Shown here piece by piece: positions 26,693-35,247 of a stretch of DNA of 61,610 bases. The DNA is from SAR116 cluster bacterium AG-337-N21 (GTDB lineage: Bacteria; Pseudomonadota; Alphaproteobacteria; Puniceispirillales; Marisalimonadaceae). The notes under the pieces were generated by a model. That model was given only the letters and a program-made list of their open reading frames with translations, was not told the DNA's origin and searched no databases. The translations under genes were made by a program, and so were the position numbers. The stretch covers positions 1 through 61,610 of the forward strand of contig QBZZ01000012.1 of assembly GCA_003282145.1 (NCBI GenBank), given 5' to 3'. Positions within the stretch are counted from its first letter, which is position 1. Every line of letters begins with the position of its first letter.

Positions 26693-27563
26693 TAATAACT
26701 TAATTAAATCGAGAAGGAGTTTTATCTTCACTCCTGGTCTAAAACCAGAAATGTTTCCCAAAGCTATTAAATCTGGGACAGATATGGTGTGTGTTGAATT
26801 AGAGGATGGGATTGCTCCCCAAGACAAAAATTTAGCTAGAAAATTAGCGATAAAGTTATTTGAAACAAAACAAAATGATGATGGTATTGAGAGGATACTT
26901 AGAATTAACTCTCTAAGAGAAAAATTTGGCATAGATGATGTACAAGCTATCTTAAATACAAACACCCCTCCTCCTGCTTTAATGATCCCGAAAGTTAAAA
27001 GTTCTGAGGAAATAGTACTATTAGATAGTTTACTCACTGAAAAAAGGCATAATTGTAGACTACACATTATTATTGAAACTAATGAAGGACTTGAAAAAGC
27101 ATACGATATAGCTAATTGCTCTAACAGAATTGATGCTCTGTTTTTTGGTGGAGTAGACATGTCAGCTGAATTAAGGTGTAAAAATAAATGGGAACCTTTA
27201 CTATATGCCAGGTCAAGAATAGTACATGCAGCTTCATCTGCTGGAATTGATGCCATAGACGTTCCCTTTTTAGACTTAGATGACCCTGAAGGCATGAAAC
27301 AAGAAGCAATTAAAGCAAAAGGACTAGGCTTTAGCGGGAAAGGATCAATACACCCAAAACAAATACCAATTTTAAATGAAGTGTTTACTCCATCAGAGGA
27401 AGTCATTCAAAGAGCAAAAAAAATAACATCAACTTTTGAGAAAGCAAATACAGGGCTTGTTGTTATTGATGGAAAACTTATTGAGAAACCTGTCTTAAGA
27501 GAAATGTATAGAATCTTAGCCGTCGCCAAAAAAATCAAAAAGAACAATGTAATTTTAAAATAA
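26685..27563 (+). CDS. CitE/malyl-CoA-lyase-like HpcH/HpaI family lyase
   Basis: A 292-residue TIM-barrel lyase of the CitE/HpcH family. It shows SFIFTPGLKPEMFPKA, the metal-binding Glu in CVELEDGIAP, an Arg in RINSL, the second metal ligand region around IDALFFGG, and GKGSIHPKQIP near the C-terminus. These enzymes cleave or form C-C bonds of acyl-CoA substrates such as malyl-CoA, beta-methylmalyl-CoA or citramalyl-CoA. ATG overlaps the methyltransferase stop by 8 nt. Its stop abuts the convergent TRAP gene with no gap. Confidence 0.83.
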   Translation: MDSNNLIKSRRSFIFTPGLKPEMFPKAIKSGTDMVCVELEDGIAPQDKNLARKLAIKLFETKQNDDGIERILRINSLREKFGIDDVQAILNTNTPPPALMIPKVKSSEEIVLLDSLLTEKRHNCRLHIIIETNEGLEKAYDIANCSNRIDALFFGGVDMSAELRCKNKWEPLLYARSRIVHAASSAGIDAIDVPFLDLDDPEGMKQEAIKAKGLGFSGKGSIHPKQIPILNEVFTPSEEVIQRAKKITSTFEKANTGLVVIDGKLIEKPVLREMYRILAVAKKIKKNNVILK

Positions 27564-29537
27564 TTAATCTATATTAAATTTATTGTTAAACTTTAAAAAT
27601 AATAAATAGGTGATTGGTATAGAAAATAATAAAATCGCAAAAAAATTAATTTCATAATTTGAATACCCTGTAATATCTCCACCTGGAAGGGCCAATAAAA
27701 TACCTGAGAATCCAAGCATGATTCTTATTGGCCATTCTAAGTATCTTGAGTTTTTAATATTTCCTATTCCAACTAAATATCCTTGTAAAGAGCTTGAAAT
27801 AAGAATAATTCCAGCAATAGCAGAAAAGAAAACAGTAAAAATTTCGAGCACCGATCCTCTGCCTATTAGTGCAGGATTTAGAACAAAAAAGAATGGAATG
27901 AAATAAATAACACTACCTAATTTCATTGCTTCTACGCCTGTTCTTATTCCATTTGCACCAGCAACTGTCGCAGCGGCAAATGCACCTATAGCAACTGGCG
28001 GAGTTATAAATGATATCATTCCCCAATATAACATAAATAAATGAACAGCAACTTTATCTAATCCACTACCTGTTAATGCTGGAGCAAGTGTTACTGCTAG
28101 AAATAAGTAAGCGGCAGTTACTGTCATCCCAATACCCAGTATAAAACTAGTAAGCGCGCCCATAATAAGTAAAATGATTATAGAATCACCCGCAAAATCT
28201 ACAAGCGCGTATGTAATAGTACCAATTTTACCAGTAAAAGTTAGTGAACCAATAATGAGGCCAATTGCAACTAGAATACCAGCAAGTTCCGCAAACAATC
28301 TACCTACGCTTTCAATGAAATTAAGAAATTTTTTGGAGTTCCACCTGTGTATTTTTACAATTTGATTGATTATTAATAATGTAGCTGTGGCATAGTAAGG
28401 AGCTTGTGCTTCTCTTTGCATATACAATAACATTAAAATTAACATTACAAATACAAATACAAAATACCACCCTTCTTTTAAAACCTTTTTAATGGATGGA
28501 AGTTCTTGTGCAGGTAAACCTTTAAGGTGATTTCTTGCTGCGTACGCGTCTATTTGCATAAAAAGACCAAAATAATACAATATAGAAGGAAAAGCAGCTG
28601 CAATAATAATCTCAGAGTATGGGACCTCTAAAAAAGTTGCCATCACAAAAGCAGTTGCTCCCATAACTGGAGGCATTAATACTCCACCTGTGGATGCACA
28701 TGCCTCGACACCTGCTGCATAAGAGGATTTGAAGCCAGTTTTCTTCATTGCGGGGATAGAAAGTACACCAGTAGTTAAAACGTTTGTAATTACACTTCCA
28801 CTCATTGAACCCATTAGACCAGAAGAAAAAATTGAAACTTTTGCAGGTCCACCTCTTCTAGTACCCAAAAGTGCAAAAGCTAAATTTAAAAAAAAAGATC
28901 CACCTCCAGTATGTTGAAGAGCTACTCCAAAAATCAAAAAACCAACAACTAAGGTTGCAAATGCAGTCATTGGTATACCCATAATGCTTTCTGTACCAAA
29001 AATATGAAATGTAGCGGTAGTATCCCATGGTTGGGCTGGCGCGCTTAAAAACCCAGGTAGAAAAGTCGAAATTGCTGGGTAAATAGAAATAATTAAACAA
29101 ATAATAAAAATTGCATTTCCACCAGCTCTTCTACTAGCCTCTAAAACCAAACCCCATAAAATAAATGCCATTATTTTTGCATATGTTGGTGCAAGATATT
29201 CCCACCCCTCTTCTAAAATTAATGAACCACTATAACAAAAATAGCTTGCAATTATAAACGTGGAGGCAGCAAAAATTATATCATACCAGGGTATTTTATT
29301 TCCTCTCCTAGGAGTGGGATGATATACAATAAATGGTAAAGGTAATAATAGAGCAATCATAGCATAGAGATACTCGGTATCCAGCAGCACATAAGTATTT
29401 AAAAAATTACCAACACCGAACAACATGTAAATTGAAAGAAAAGAAGATAATATGGCGGCAAACCTTAAAACATAGTTGGAGATATCGTTTGGAGCCCTGT
29501 TTCTAATTAAAGAATCTTCTAGTTGATTTTTGGACAT
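27564..29537 (-). CDS. TRAP transporter fused permease (DctQM), TAXI type
   Basis: A 657-residue integral membrane protein with about 16-18 helices, the fused small (Q) and large (M) subunits typical of TAXI TRAP systems. The large-subunit signatures GGSFFLNLAFALLGTRRGGP, GSMSGSVITNVLTTG and ACASTGGVLMPPVMGATAF are present. It imports an organic acid using the ion gradient and the periplasmic receptor encoded 56 nt upstream. The spacer carries a strong hairpin. GGA lies about 9 nt before the ATG. Confidence 0.9.
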   Translation of the reverse strand: MSKNQLEDSLIRNRAPNDISNYVLRFAAILSSFLSIYMLFGVGNFLNTYVLLDTEYLYAMIALLLPLPFIVYHPTPRRGNKIPWYDIIFAASTFIIASYFCYSGSLILEEGWEYLAPTYAKIMAFILWGLVLEASRRAGGNAIFIICLIISIYPAISTFLPGFLSAPAQPWDTTATFHIFGTESIMGIPMTAFATLVVGFLIFGVALQHTGGGSFFLNLAFALLGTRRGGPAKVSIFSSGLMGSMSGSVITNVLTTGVLSIPAMKKTGFKSSYAAGVEACASTGGVLMPPVMGATAFVMATFLEVPYSEIIIAAAFPSILYYFGLFMQIDAYAARNHLKGLPAQELPSIKKVLKEGWYFVFVFVMLILMLLYMQREAQAPYYATATLLIINQIVKIHRWNSKKFLNFIESVGRLFAELAGILVAIGLIIGSLTFTGKIGTITYALVDFAGDSIIILLIMGALTSFILGIGMTVTAAYLFLAVTLAPALTGSGLDKVAVHLFMLYWGMISFITPPVAIGAFAAATVAGANGIRTGVEAMKLGSVIYFIPFFFVLNPALIGRGSVLEIFTVFFSAIAGIILISSSLQGYLVGIGNIKNSRYLEWPIRIMLGFSGILLALPGGDITGYSNYEINFFAILLFSIPITYLLFLKFNNKFNID

Positions 29538-29553
29538 TTTTAATTCCGATTTT

Positions 29554-29582
29554 GATAAGGTAAAACTTAGTTTTACCTTATC
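29554..29582 (-). promoter_or_regulatory. Perfect intercistronic stem-loop between TAXI receptor and permease genes
   Basis: A perfect inverted repeat, GATAAGGTAAAAC, with a 3-nt loop and 13-bp arms (weak extension by one more A-T pair). It lies 11 nt after the receptor stop and about 16 nt before the permease start. On the transcribed strand it is followed by AAAATCGG, not a U run, so it is not a classic terminator. The likeliest role is stabilising the receptor mRNA 3' end or limiting permease translation, giving more receptor than permease (inference). Confidence 0.7.
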
Positions 29583-29593
29583 AGATTCATTTT

Positions 29594-30742
29594 TTAATTA
29601 TATGCATTTGGCATGCCGGCAGCTTTTAAAGCAGATGCTCTATTTTCAAGCCATTTTTTCTTAAAAGCATCACCAGATAAATTTGCCTTTAGAGTTTTCT
29701 GCCAAGCTTTAGCTAAAACATCCTGTCTTTTTATTAAGTTTGCGTTATGTTTATCATGCTTTGATGTCCAAACACCTTTCTTTTTGTAAAACTTAACTGC
29801 TCCTGGATGATAAGGAAAAATCCAACTAAAATTTTGATTTGACAATTGATATCCATCCATTCCTGGTCCAGAATCTTTAAATTGGTCGTAATTATTCATA
29901 ACAGCTTCAGTCAGATGATATGATAAATCTTCAGAGGTTGTTTCCATTGTAACAAAAATAGGATATGGATAATTCATTCCTTCAAAAGATTTATTACTAT
30001 CAGAAGATCCAACAAAGTTTGTTACAACTGCTTTAGCAAAATGGGGAGCTGTAGCTATTGCTCTTTTCCAACTTACTTCATCGTTATGTGGCATTGGTGG
30101 AAAGAAAAGACCTCTAGGTGAAGCATTAGTTTTATTAAAAATACTACTTACAGAAGAACCCATACTTGCATCTGCTTGACCATTTATAACTGCATTAGCC
30201 GATGCCCCGTAACCAGAAACCTCTACCTTAATAACATCATCCCATGTTAGGCCACCAAACGCTAAAAAACCTGCCATGTTCCCATTAAGGGCTGGAGATC
30301 CTTTTACCCAAGTAACTCTTTTACCTTTTAGGTCTGCCATTGTTTTAATGTTTGCATCTTTGGCTGTAGCAACTGTTTGACCATTTCTTCCAATATTATT
30401 GAACATATTGTAAACTTTCATTGGTCCCCATTTTTTATCTGCAAACATAAACACGCCCTCTTGCGCAAATAAACTTGCTATTCCACATGCGCATATTTCT
30501 GCTTGTCCTGCTTTAAGTGGGACCATTCTAGAAACATCATTTTTGCCAGGAATTATTCTTAAATCCGTACCATAATTTTTTTTAAGCATTTGGCCAATAC
30601 CAACAGATTGAGCATAACCTGATGAGGTCGTTCCATATGCAGTCCAAGAAATGTTTTTAGGTAATTTATCAGCAATAGAATTTGATATATTAAAAGAAAT
30701 TACTAAAGCTAAAAAAGAAAAGTAAAAACAAAATTTTTTCAT
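29594..30742 (-). CDS. TAXI-family TRAP transporter substrate-binding protein
   Basis: A 382-residue periplasmic receptor. The signal peptide is residues 1-24 (ending NSIA|D). The mature start WTAYGTTSSGYAQSVGIGQ and the segments MADLKGKRVTWVKGSPALN and YGASANAVINGQADAS are typical of TAXI receptors. The length is somewhat above the usual about 320. GGAGG lies 6 nt before the ATG. The downstream fused permease is its partner; TauE/SafE is 100 nt upstream. The ligand is unknown; TAXI systems that have been studied carry C4/C5 dicarboxylates or related anions. Confidence 0.9.
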   Translation of the reverse strand: MKKFCFYFSFLALVISFNISNSIADKLPKNISWTAYGTTSSGYAQSVGIGQMLKKNYGTDLRIIPGKNDVSRMVPLKAGQAEICACGIASLFAQEGVFMFADKKWGPMKVYNMFNNIGRNGQTVATAKDANIKTMADLKGKRVTWVKGSPALNGNMAGFLAFGGLTWDDVIKVEVSGYGASANAVINGQADASMGSSVSSIFNKTNASPRGLFFPPMPHNDEVSWKRAIATAPHFAKAVVTNFVGSSDSNKSFEGMNYPYPIFVTMETTSEDLSYHLTEAVMNNYDQFKDSGPGMDGYQLSNQNFSWIFPYHPGAVKFYKKKGVWTSKHDKHNANLIKRQDVLAKAWQKTLKANLSGDAFKKKWLENRASALKAAGMPNAYN

Positions 30743-30842
30743 ATTAATTCCTCCATCTTTTTAATATTAATTATAAGTTTACATCTTCTTTTTAAAGAAT
30801 CAAATTGATACTAATAAATTTAAAATAAAAAAATTAAGATAA

Positions 30843-31574
30843 TTAAATAATAAGAAGTCTTATTGCTAAAAAGATTAATACTAATTGGAAAATTCTCATA
30901 AATATTTTGTTACTAATTTTCAAAAGTAATAACTGACCGATTCTACTTCCAATTAATGTTGCTGGTAATATCATCAAAAAAGTATCTATATATAAAAAAA
31001 AAGAAAATCCAATAAATGTAAACCCTATTATTTTTATTAAATTACCGATTAATCCAAAATAACCTAAAGTACCCACAATAGATTTTTTGTCTGAAATGCT
31101 TTGTTTTAAAATAACAGCTAAAAGAGGAGCAATTACACCCACTAATATATTTAAAATACCTGTAAAAAAACCAACTATTAAATATAAATTTGTTGGAACT
31201 TTTAAACTGTCAATAATTTTTAAATTTTGAATTCCAAGTGCAAGTAATATAAAAAATCCAATTAAATTTTTAATATTATCACCATCGATATTTTGAAAAA
31301 TTTTAAGACCTATAAATATTCCAATAGGTATCAATAATGAAAACTTAAATATTATATTCCAATTTACAAATTTCCTTAAAAGCCATGTTCTTGTTATATT
31401 TGAAGTAAATTGAATAACACCATGTACTGGTATTGCTTCTGCTGGATTCATAAACTGAAGCATAGCAGCTAATAGTACAGTACCTCCACCTGCCCCTGCT
31501 ATTGATGTCATCAAGGCTGTAAAAAATGATAGAACTGCTAGAATAATATTTTCTGATAAAGATAGTTCAAGCAT
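30843..31574 (-). CDS. TauE/SafE (TSUP) family membrane transporter
   Basis: A 243-residue membrane protein with about eight helices. The N-terminal helix begins with ILAVLSFFTALMTSIAGAGG, containing the glycine-rich TSUP signature (AGAGGG), and the second half repeats the pattern with GFFTGILNILVGVIAP. Members move sulfite, sulfoacetate, taurine-derived or other organosulfur anions. It lies 100 nt upstream of the TAXI importer genes on the same strand, so import of a sulfonate with sulfite export is a possible theme, not proven. Confidence 0.85.
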   Translation of the reverse strand: MLELSLSENIILAVLSFFTALMTSIAGAGGGTVLLAAMLQFMNPAEAIPVHGVIQFTSNITRTWLLRKFVNWNIIFKFSLLIPIGIFIGLKIFQNIDGDNIKNLIGFFILLALGIQNLKIIDSLKVPTNLYLIVGFFTGILNILVGVIAPLLAVILKQSISDKKSIVGTLGYFGLIGNLIKIIGFTFIGFSFFLYIDTFLMILPATLIGSRIGQLLLLKISNKIFMRIFQLVLIFLAIRLLII

Positions 31575-31685
31575 TTAAGATGCCTAGTTTAAATAATTTA
31601 GAATAAATTTAATTTGTAAAGCTGTGACATTATTTAATAAAATCAAATTATCAAACAAATAAAAACAAAAGAGAGAACTTTCAAA

Positions 31686-31913
31686 TTGAAAATTAAGGAT
31701 AAAGTTGTAATAAATTCAATAAATAATGATAACAATAATCTATGCATTGATTTCTTTATTAGAAAAAATAAAACCTTTGGTTATCAAGAATATAGAAAAG
31801 ATCCAGAAAATATTTCAGAATTGTATAGAATTGGTAATTATGATTATAAGGTTTTTTTAAATAAAGACGATGCTTATCATGACGCAAAGAAAACTATTGT
31901 TTGGTTTAAATAA
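31686..31913 (+). CDS. Hypothetical small protein upstream of a cobalamin-binding-type gene
   Basis: A 75-residue cytoplasmic protein, acidic and aromatic, with a pattern of strands (FGYQEYRKDPENISEL, YDYKVFLNKDDAY) and no recognised family. The only canonical start is TTG 31686, with GAGAG about 10 nt upstream. It ends 2 nt before the following ATG, which indicates co-translation with the substrate-binding-type protein. Function unknown. Confidence 0.5.
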   Translation: MKIKDKVVINSINNDNNNLCIDFFIRKNKTFGYQEYRKDPENISELYRIGNYDYKVFLNKDDAYHDAKKTIVWFK

Positions 31914-31915
31914 AA

Positions 31916-32842
31916 ATGAAAATTGTTAGTTTACTTCCTTCAGCTTCAGAAATTATTTGTAATATGGGATTATCTAATTACTTATACGCAGTTAGTCATG
32001 AGTGTGATTATCCAGACTTAATTAGTGGAATTAAAAAAGTCACTTCAAGTATTATACCAAACAATTCGAACCAAAGTTCAATTGATAAATTAGTTAAAAA
32101 GGCTGTTAAGAATGACATTCCTCTTTACAAAGTGGATAACGATGAAATACTTAAAATCAATCCCGACCTAATAATTACTCAAGGACTATGTGATGTTTGC
32201 TCTATCTCAGAAAACGTTATTCAAGCAACACTAAAAAACAACTTATGTACTCTAAAATCTAAGACAAAAATTATCTCACTAAATGGAACAACCTTTGACG
32301 AAATTTGTTCAGATATTTTGATGATAGGCATAGCAGTCAATAAAGAGGAAACTGCTAAAAAAATAGTTGCTGAAGCGAAACTTAAAAAAAAACAAGTTAC
32401 AAAGAAAAGAACAAATAAAACTGTTCTTCTACTAGAATGGATTGACCCCTATTTTACACCAGGACACTGGATACCTGAGCAAATAGAAATGGCAGGATTT
32501 TTGTCATGTATAGGTAACAAAGGAGAAAAATCTATAGAAATCACACCTAAACATATAGCAGATCTAAATCCAGACTTTATAGGGATAATTTGTTGTGGTT
32601 ATAATCTTGAAGAAAATAAATCCTTTGCAGAAAATATTTATCTTGATGACAGGATTAATCATATTGAAGCAATTCAAAAACAAAGAGTATATGCATTTGA
32701 TTCTAATTCTTACTTTAGCCGACCGTCTTTAAGAGTTTTAGACGGTGTAATTCAGTTGAGTAATGCCATTTCAGATACAAACCCAAAATTTCATTGCAAA
32801 AAATTAGACTTTATAAATAATAGGAAACTCTTTTCCTGTTAA
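31916..32842 (+). CDS. Cobalamin-binding (BtuF-like) periplasmic-binding fold protein without signal peptide
   Basis: A 308-residue PBP2_III-fold protein (PF01497 type) like BtuF or siderophore receptors. It starts directly with the fold, MKIVSLLPSASEIICNMGL, and shows DYPDLISGIKKVTSS and the strand ITQGLCDVCSISE. No signal peptide is present, so it is cytoplasmic or the export signal is missing. No BtuC or BtuD partner is nearby. This cytosolic group exists widely as 'cobalamin-binding protein' of unproven role. Its 3' end overlaps the convergent PhyH gene by 39 nt. Confidence 0.75.
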   Translation: MKIVSLLPSASEIICNMGLSNYLYAVSHECDYPDLISGIKKVTSSIIPNNSNQSSIDKLVKKAVKNDIPLYKVDNDEILKINPDLIITQGLCDVCSISENVIQATLKNNLCTLKSKTKIISLNGTTFDEICSDILMIGIAVNKEETAKKIVAEAKLKKKQVTKKRTNKTVLLLEWIDPYFTPGHWIPEQIEMAGFLSCIGNKGEKSIEITPKHIADLNPDFIGIICCGYNLEENKSFAENIYLDDRINHIEAIQKQRVYAFDSNSYFSRPSLRVLDGVIQLSNAISDTNPKFHCKKLDFINNRKLFSC

Positions 32843-33601
32843 TTTATCACCATTTTTAAGCTTAATATTTTCAAAGGGTGGTGAGCCTTTACCTTCTCTA
32901 TCCACAAAAAATGCATCATCACCAACAATTCTTGCTGAAAACACTCTTCTTCTGCTATTTTTGTTTATATTTTCTGAAGCTCCGTGAAGTGTTCTAAAGT
33001 CAAAAGCAACAGCATCTCCTGCTTTAATATCCCAGCTTAATATTTTATAATCTTTTCTATTCGAATTAATATCCGGCACTTCCTTAGAGTTATCATTTTC
33101 GTACAAATCATTTCCATTAAATCTTTTGGGCTTATGTAATATATTTGATAAATGTGAGCCGGCAATGCACTCTAAACAACCTTCTTTAGAAATGTCATCT
33201 AGAGCAATCCAAAAACTGACACTCTGTTTACCGTCAACACAATAGTATGGTTTATCCTGATGCCATGGAGTTACAATAGACGAACCAGGTTCCTTAACTA
33301 AAACATGATCATGAAAAAATCTTGATTTTTTGGACTTCATTAATTTTGCAGCATAAAATCCAATTTTTGATTTAAAAATAAAATCTTTAAACTCTGGTAT
33401 TCTATCCCAATTAACTAAGTCTTGAAAAAATGAAGCCGTTCCATCCTCAGGAGTATATGACCTTTCTCTAACACTAGGATTTTGAATTAATTTATCAACA
33501 CCAATTCTAAGTGGGTCAAGCCAATCTAAAAATATCCCTTTACATAAAACTGCACCCTCAGTGGAAAAATCCTCAATTAATGTATTATCTATAAACTCCA
33601 T
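32804..33601 (-). CDS. Phytanoyl-CoA dioxygenase (PhyH) family protein
   Basis: A 265-residue Fe(II)/2OG oxygenase. The HxD motif is in TPWHQDKPYY, the distal His in DFRTLHGASENI and the 2OG-binding Arg in SRRRVFSARI. I chose ATG 33601 (MEFIDNTLIEDF), which overlaps the upstream flavin reductase by 17 nt; an ATG at 33631 would give a 275-residue form with 47 nt overlap. It overlaps a convergent gene by 39 nt at its end. The substrate is unknown; the adjacent flavin reductase is unusual since 2OG oxygenases need no flavin. Confidence 0.83.
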   Translation of the reverse strand: MEFIDNTLIEDFSTEGAVLCKGIFLDWLDPLRIGVDKLIQNPSVRERSYTPEDGTASFFQDLVNWDRIPEFKDFIFKSKIGFYAAKLMKSKKSRFFHDHVLVKEPGSSIVTPWHQDKPYYCVDGKQSVSFWIALDDISKEGCLECIAGSHLSNILHKPKRFNGNDLYENDNSKEVPDINSNRKDYKILSWDIKAGDAVAFDFRTLHGASENINKNSRRRVFSARIVGDDAFFVDREGKGSPPFENIKLKNGDKLTGKEFPIIYKV

Positions 33602-34247
33602 CCCATTCTTCCACAGGTTGTAATTTACCATCTTTACCTAATCTTGGTCTGTTCCTAGTAAATGTGTTTTCTGAACCTACAACACCGTAATCCATATAAC
33701 CTAACCTTACCAAAGGCCTAGCTGCGCTAGCATTAAACAGCCCATCTTTAATAAACTTATCGTTTATAAAAATACCAACAACCTGCCCAAATATTACATA
33801 GTTTCCCGTTCCATTGTCTCTATCTACATTTGGAAGGTCAATTGTTTTCCAATGTTTACATTCAAGAGCAGCAGATGCTTCAGAAACAAATGGTGCAGAA
33901 ACAAATTTACCTATTTGAGGTTTTAAGCCTGCTAATTCAAATTCATCAATATTTGAATCTGCGGGAACAGAACTGCCATTCATATGATCAAACAAATCTT
34001 CAGTTGCCAGAGAAACAGTGAACTCTCCTGTTTCTTCAATATTTTTAACAGAATCTTTAATATCTACTGAAGAAAACATTACAAAATGAGGTCTATCTGC
34101 GATTGCATTAAAGTAGCTATATGGAGCTAAATTATAAACACCTGATAAAGAAAGACTTCCAATCCAACCAATCGGCCTAGGAGCTACAATTGCTTTGAAA
34201 GGGTCATGCGGTAGACCATGATCATTTTTTAAGGTATCGTAGTGCAT
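33585..34247 (-). CDS. Flavin reductase-like, FMN-binding split barrel protein
   Basis: A 220-residue protein with the FMN-binding split-barrel fold. Recognisable segments are DPFKAIVAPRPIGWIGSLS and NLAPYSYFNAIADRPHFVMFSS, the flavin-site pattern of the family (PF01613). Such proteins supply reduced FMN to a monooxygenase or act as oxidoreductases by themselves. It overlaps a PhyH dioxygenase gene and is expressed upstream of it. The partner of the reduced flavin is not evident in this window. Confidence 0.83.
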   Translation of the reverse strand: MHYDTLKNDHGLPHDPFKAIVAPRPIGWIGSLSLSGVYNLAPYSYFNAIADRPHFVMFSSVDIKDSVKNIEETGEFTVSLATEDLFDHMNGSSVPADSNIDEFELAGLKPQIGKFVSAPFVSEASAALECKHWKTIDLPNVDRDNGTGNYVIFGQVVGIFINDKFIKDGLFNASAARPLVRLGYMDYGVVGSENTFTRNRPRLGKDGKLQPVEEWDGVYR

Positions 34248-34359
34248 TATATTTTCCTATTTATAAAAAAAATATAGATTAAAATAAACAATATAAATTA
34301 AATGTATAGAATATTATTAAATTAATTATTTTATAAAATTCCCAATTTGACGGTGAAAT

Positions 34360-35244
34360 ATGATTGATAGAGAAATTAAAGTTATAGGTTTTATTGGACT
34401 AGGTGTCATGGGTTGTTCCATGAGTAAAAACTTACTTAAAAATAAAAATTGGAATGTCTTAGTTAAAGATTTAAATGCCAACAAAGAAAAAGAATTAGAA
34501 AATCAAGGTGCTAAAATAGCCAGTGATACTAGAGAAATTTTTACTTTATCGGATTTGGTTATTACATGTTTACCAGGAGGAGATTTTGTTAGACACCTAT
34601 ATTACGGTAAAGATAAATATATCTCTGATATAAAAGTCGATCAGTTTATTATCGATATGTCGACATCGCAACCAGATTTAATGATTAAATTAGAAAATGA
34701 GATTAAAATAAAAGGTGCTCATTTTGCTGATGCTCCTATTGCCAGAACAAGACAGGCTGCTATTGATGGAACTTTAGCTATAATGGTTGGGTCTGATAAA
34801 GATGTTTATAATAAAATTTTGCCCGTGTTACGATATATGGGTAAGGATATTCTGCATTGTGGAAAATCAGGAACAGGACAACTTACCAAAATATTGAATA
34901 ACATGATACTTTTTGAAACAGTTGTAGCATTAAGTGAAGCAGCTAATATTGCTGAGCAATACGGCATGAACGTTGAAAATTTATATGAAAATATTACAAA
35001 ATGTTCTGGAGATAGTTTTGCTCTTAGAAACCATGGGTTAAAAAGTATTGCTAAAAATAATTTTCCTTCACCGTCGTTCTCCTCAGAATATGCTCTCAAA
35101 GATTTATCTTACGCTTTAGAGTTAGGTCAAAAACTCAATGTTAAAATGCCTGGTGCATTATCAGCAGAAAATCTCTTAAAAACTTCAATTAAAAATGGTG
35201 ACAAAGACCTATATTTTCCTGTAATGAAAAAATATTTTAGTTAA
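34360..35244 (+). CDS. 3-hydroxyisobutyrate dehydrogenase-type oxidoreductase
   Basis: A 294-residue beta-hydroxyacid dehydrogenase. The NAD(P) motif is GFIGLGVMGCSMS (GxGxxG), the substrate loop DAPIARTRQAAIDGTLAIMVG is shown in pieces, and the catalytic Lys is in the segment GKSGTGQLTKILNN. Related enzymes are tartronate semialdehyde reductase, 3-hydroxyisobutyrate and 4-hydroxybutyrate dehydrogenases. A convergent SDR lies 3 nt after. The substrate is unknown, but its island is rich in hydroxyacid enzymes. Confidence 0.83.
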   Translation: MIDREIKVIGFIGLGVMGCSMSKNLLKNKNWNVLVKDLNANKEKELENQGAKIASDTREIFTLSDLVITCLPGGDFVRHLYYGKDKYISDIKVDQFIIDMSTSQPDLMIKLENEIKIKGAHFADAPIARTRQAAIDGTLAIMVGSDKDVYNKILPVLRYMGKDILHCGKSGTGQLTKILNNMILFETVVALSEAANIAEQYGMNVENLYENITKCSGDSFALRNHGLKSIAKNNFPSPSFSSEYALKDLSYALELGQKLNVKMPGALSAENLLKTSIKNGDKDLYFPVMKKYFS

Positions 35245-35247
35245 AGA

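Noticed and set aside
26669..27406. Long open frame (245 codons) on the minus strand over the CitE-like gene
   Set aside because: It lies wholly antisense to a gene with clear family motifs and overlap-coupled start; its translation shows no domain and long antisense frames are expected where stop codons are rare opposite such codon use.
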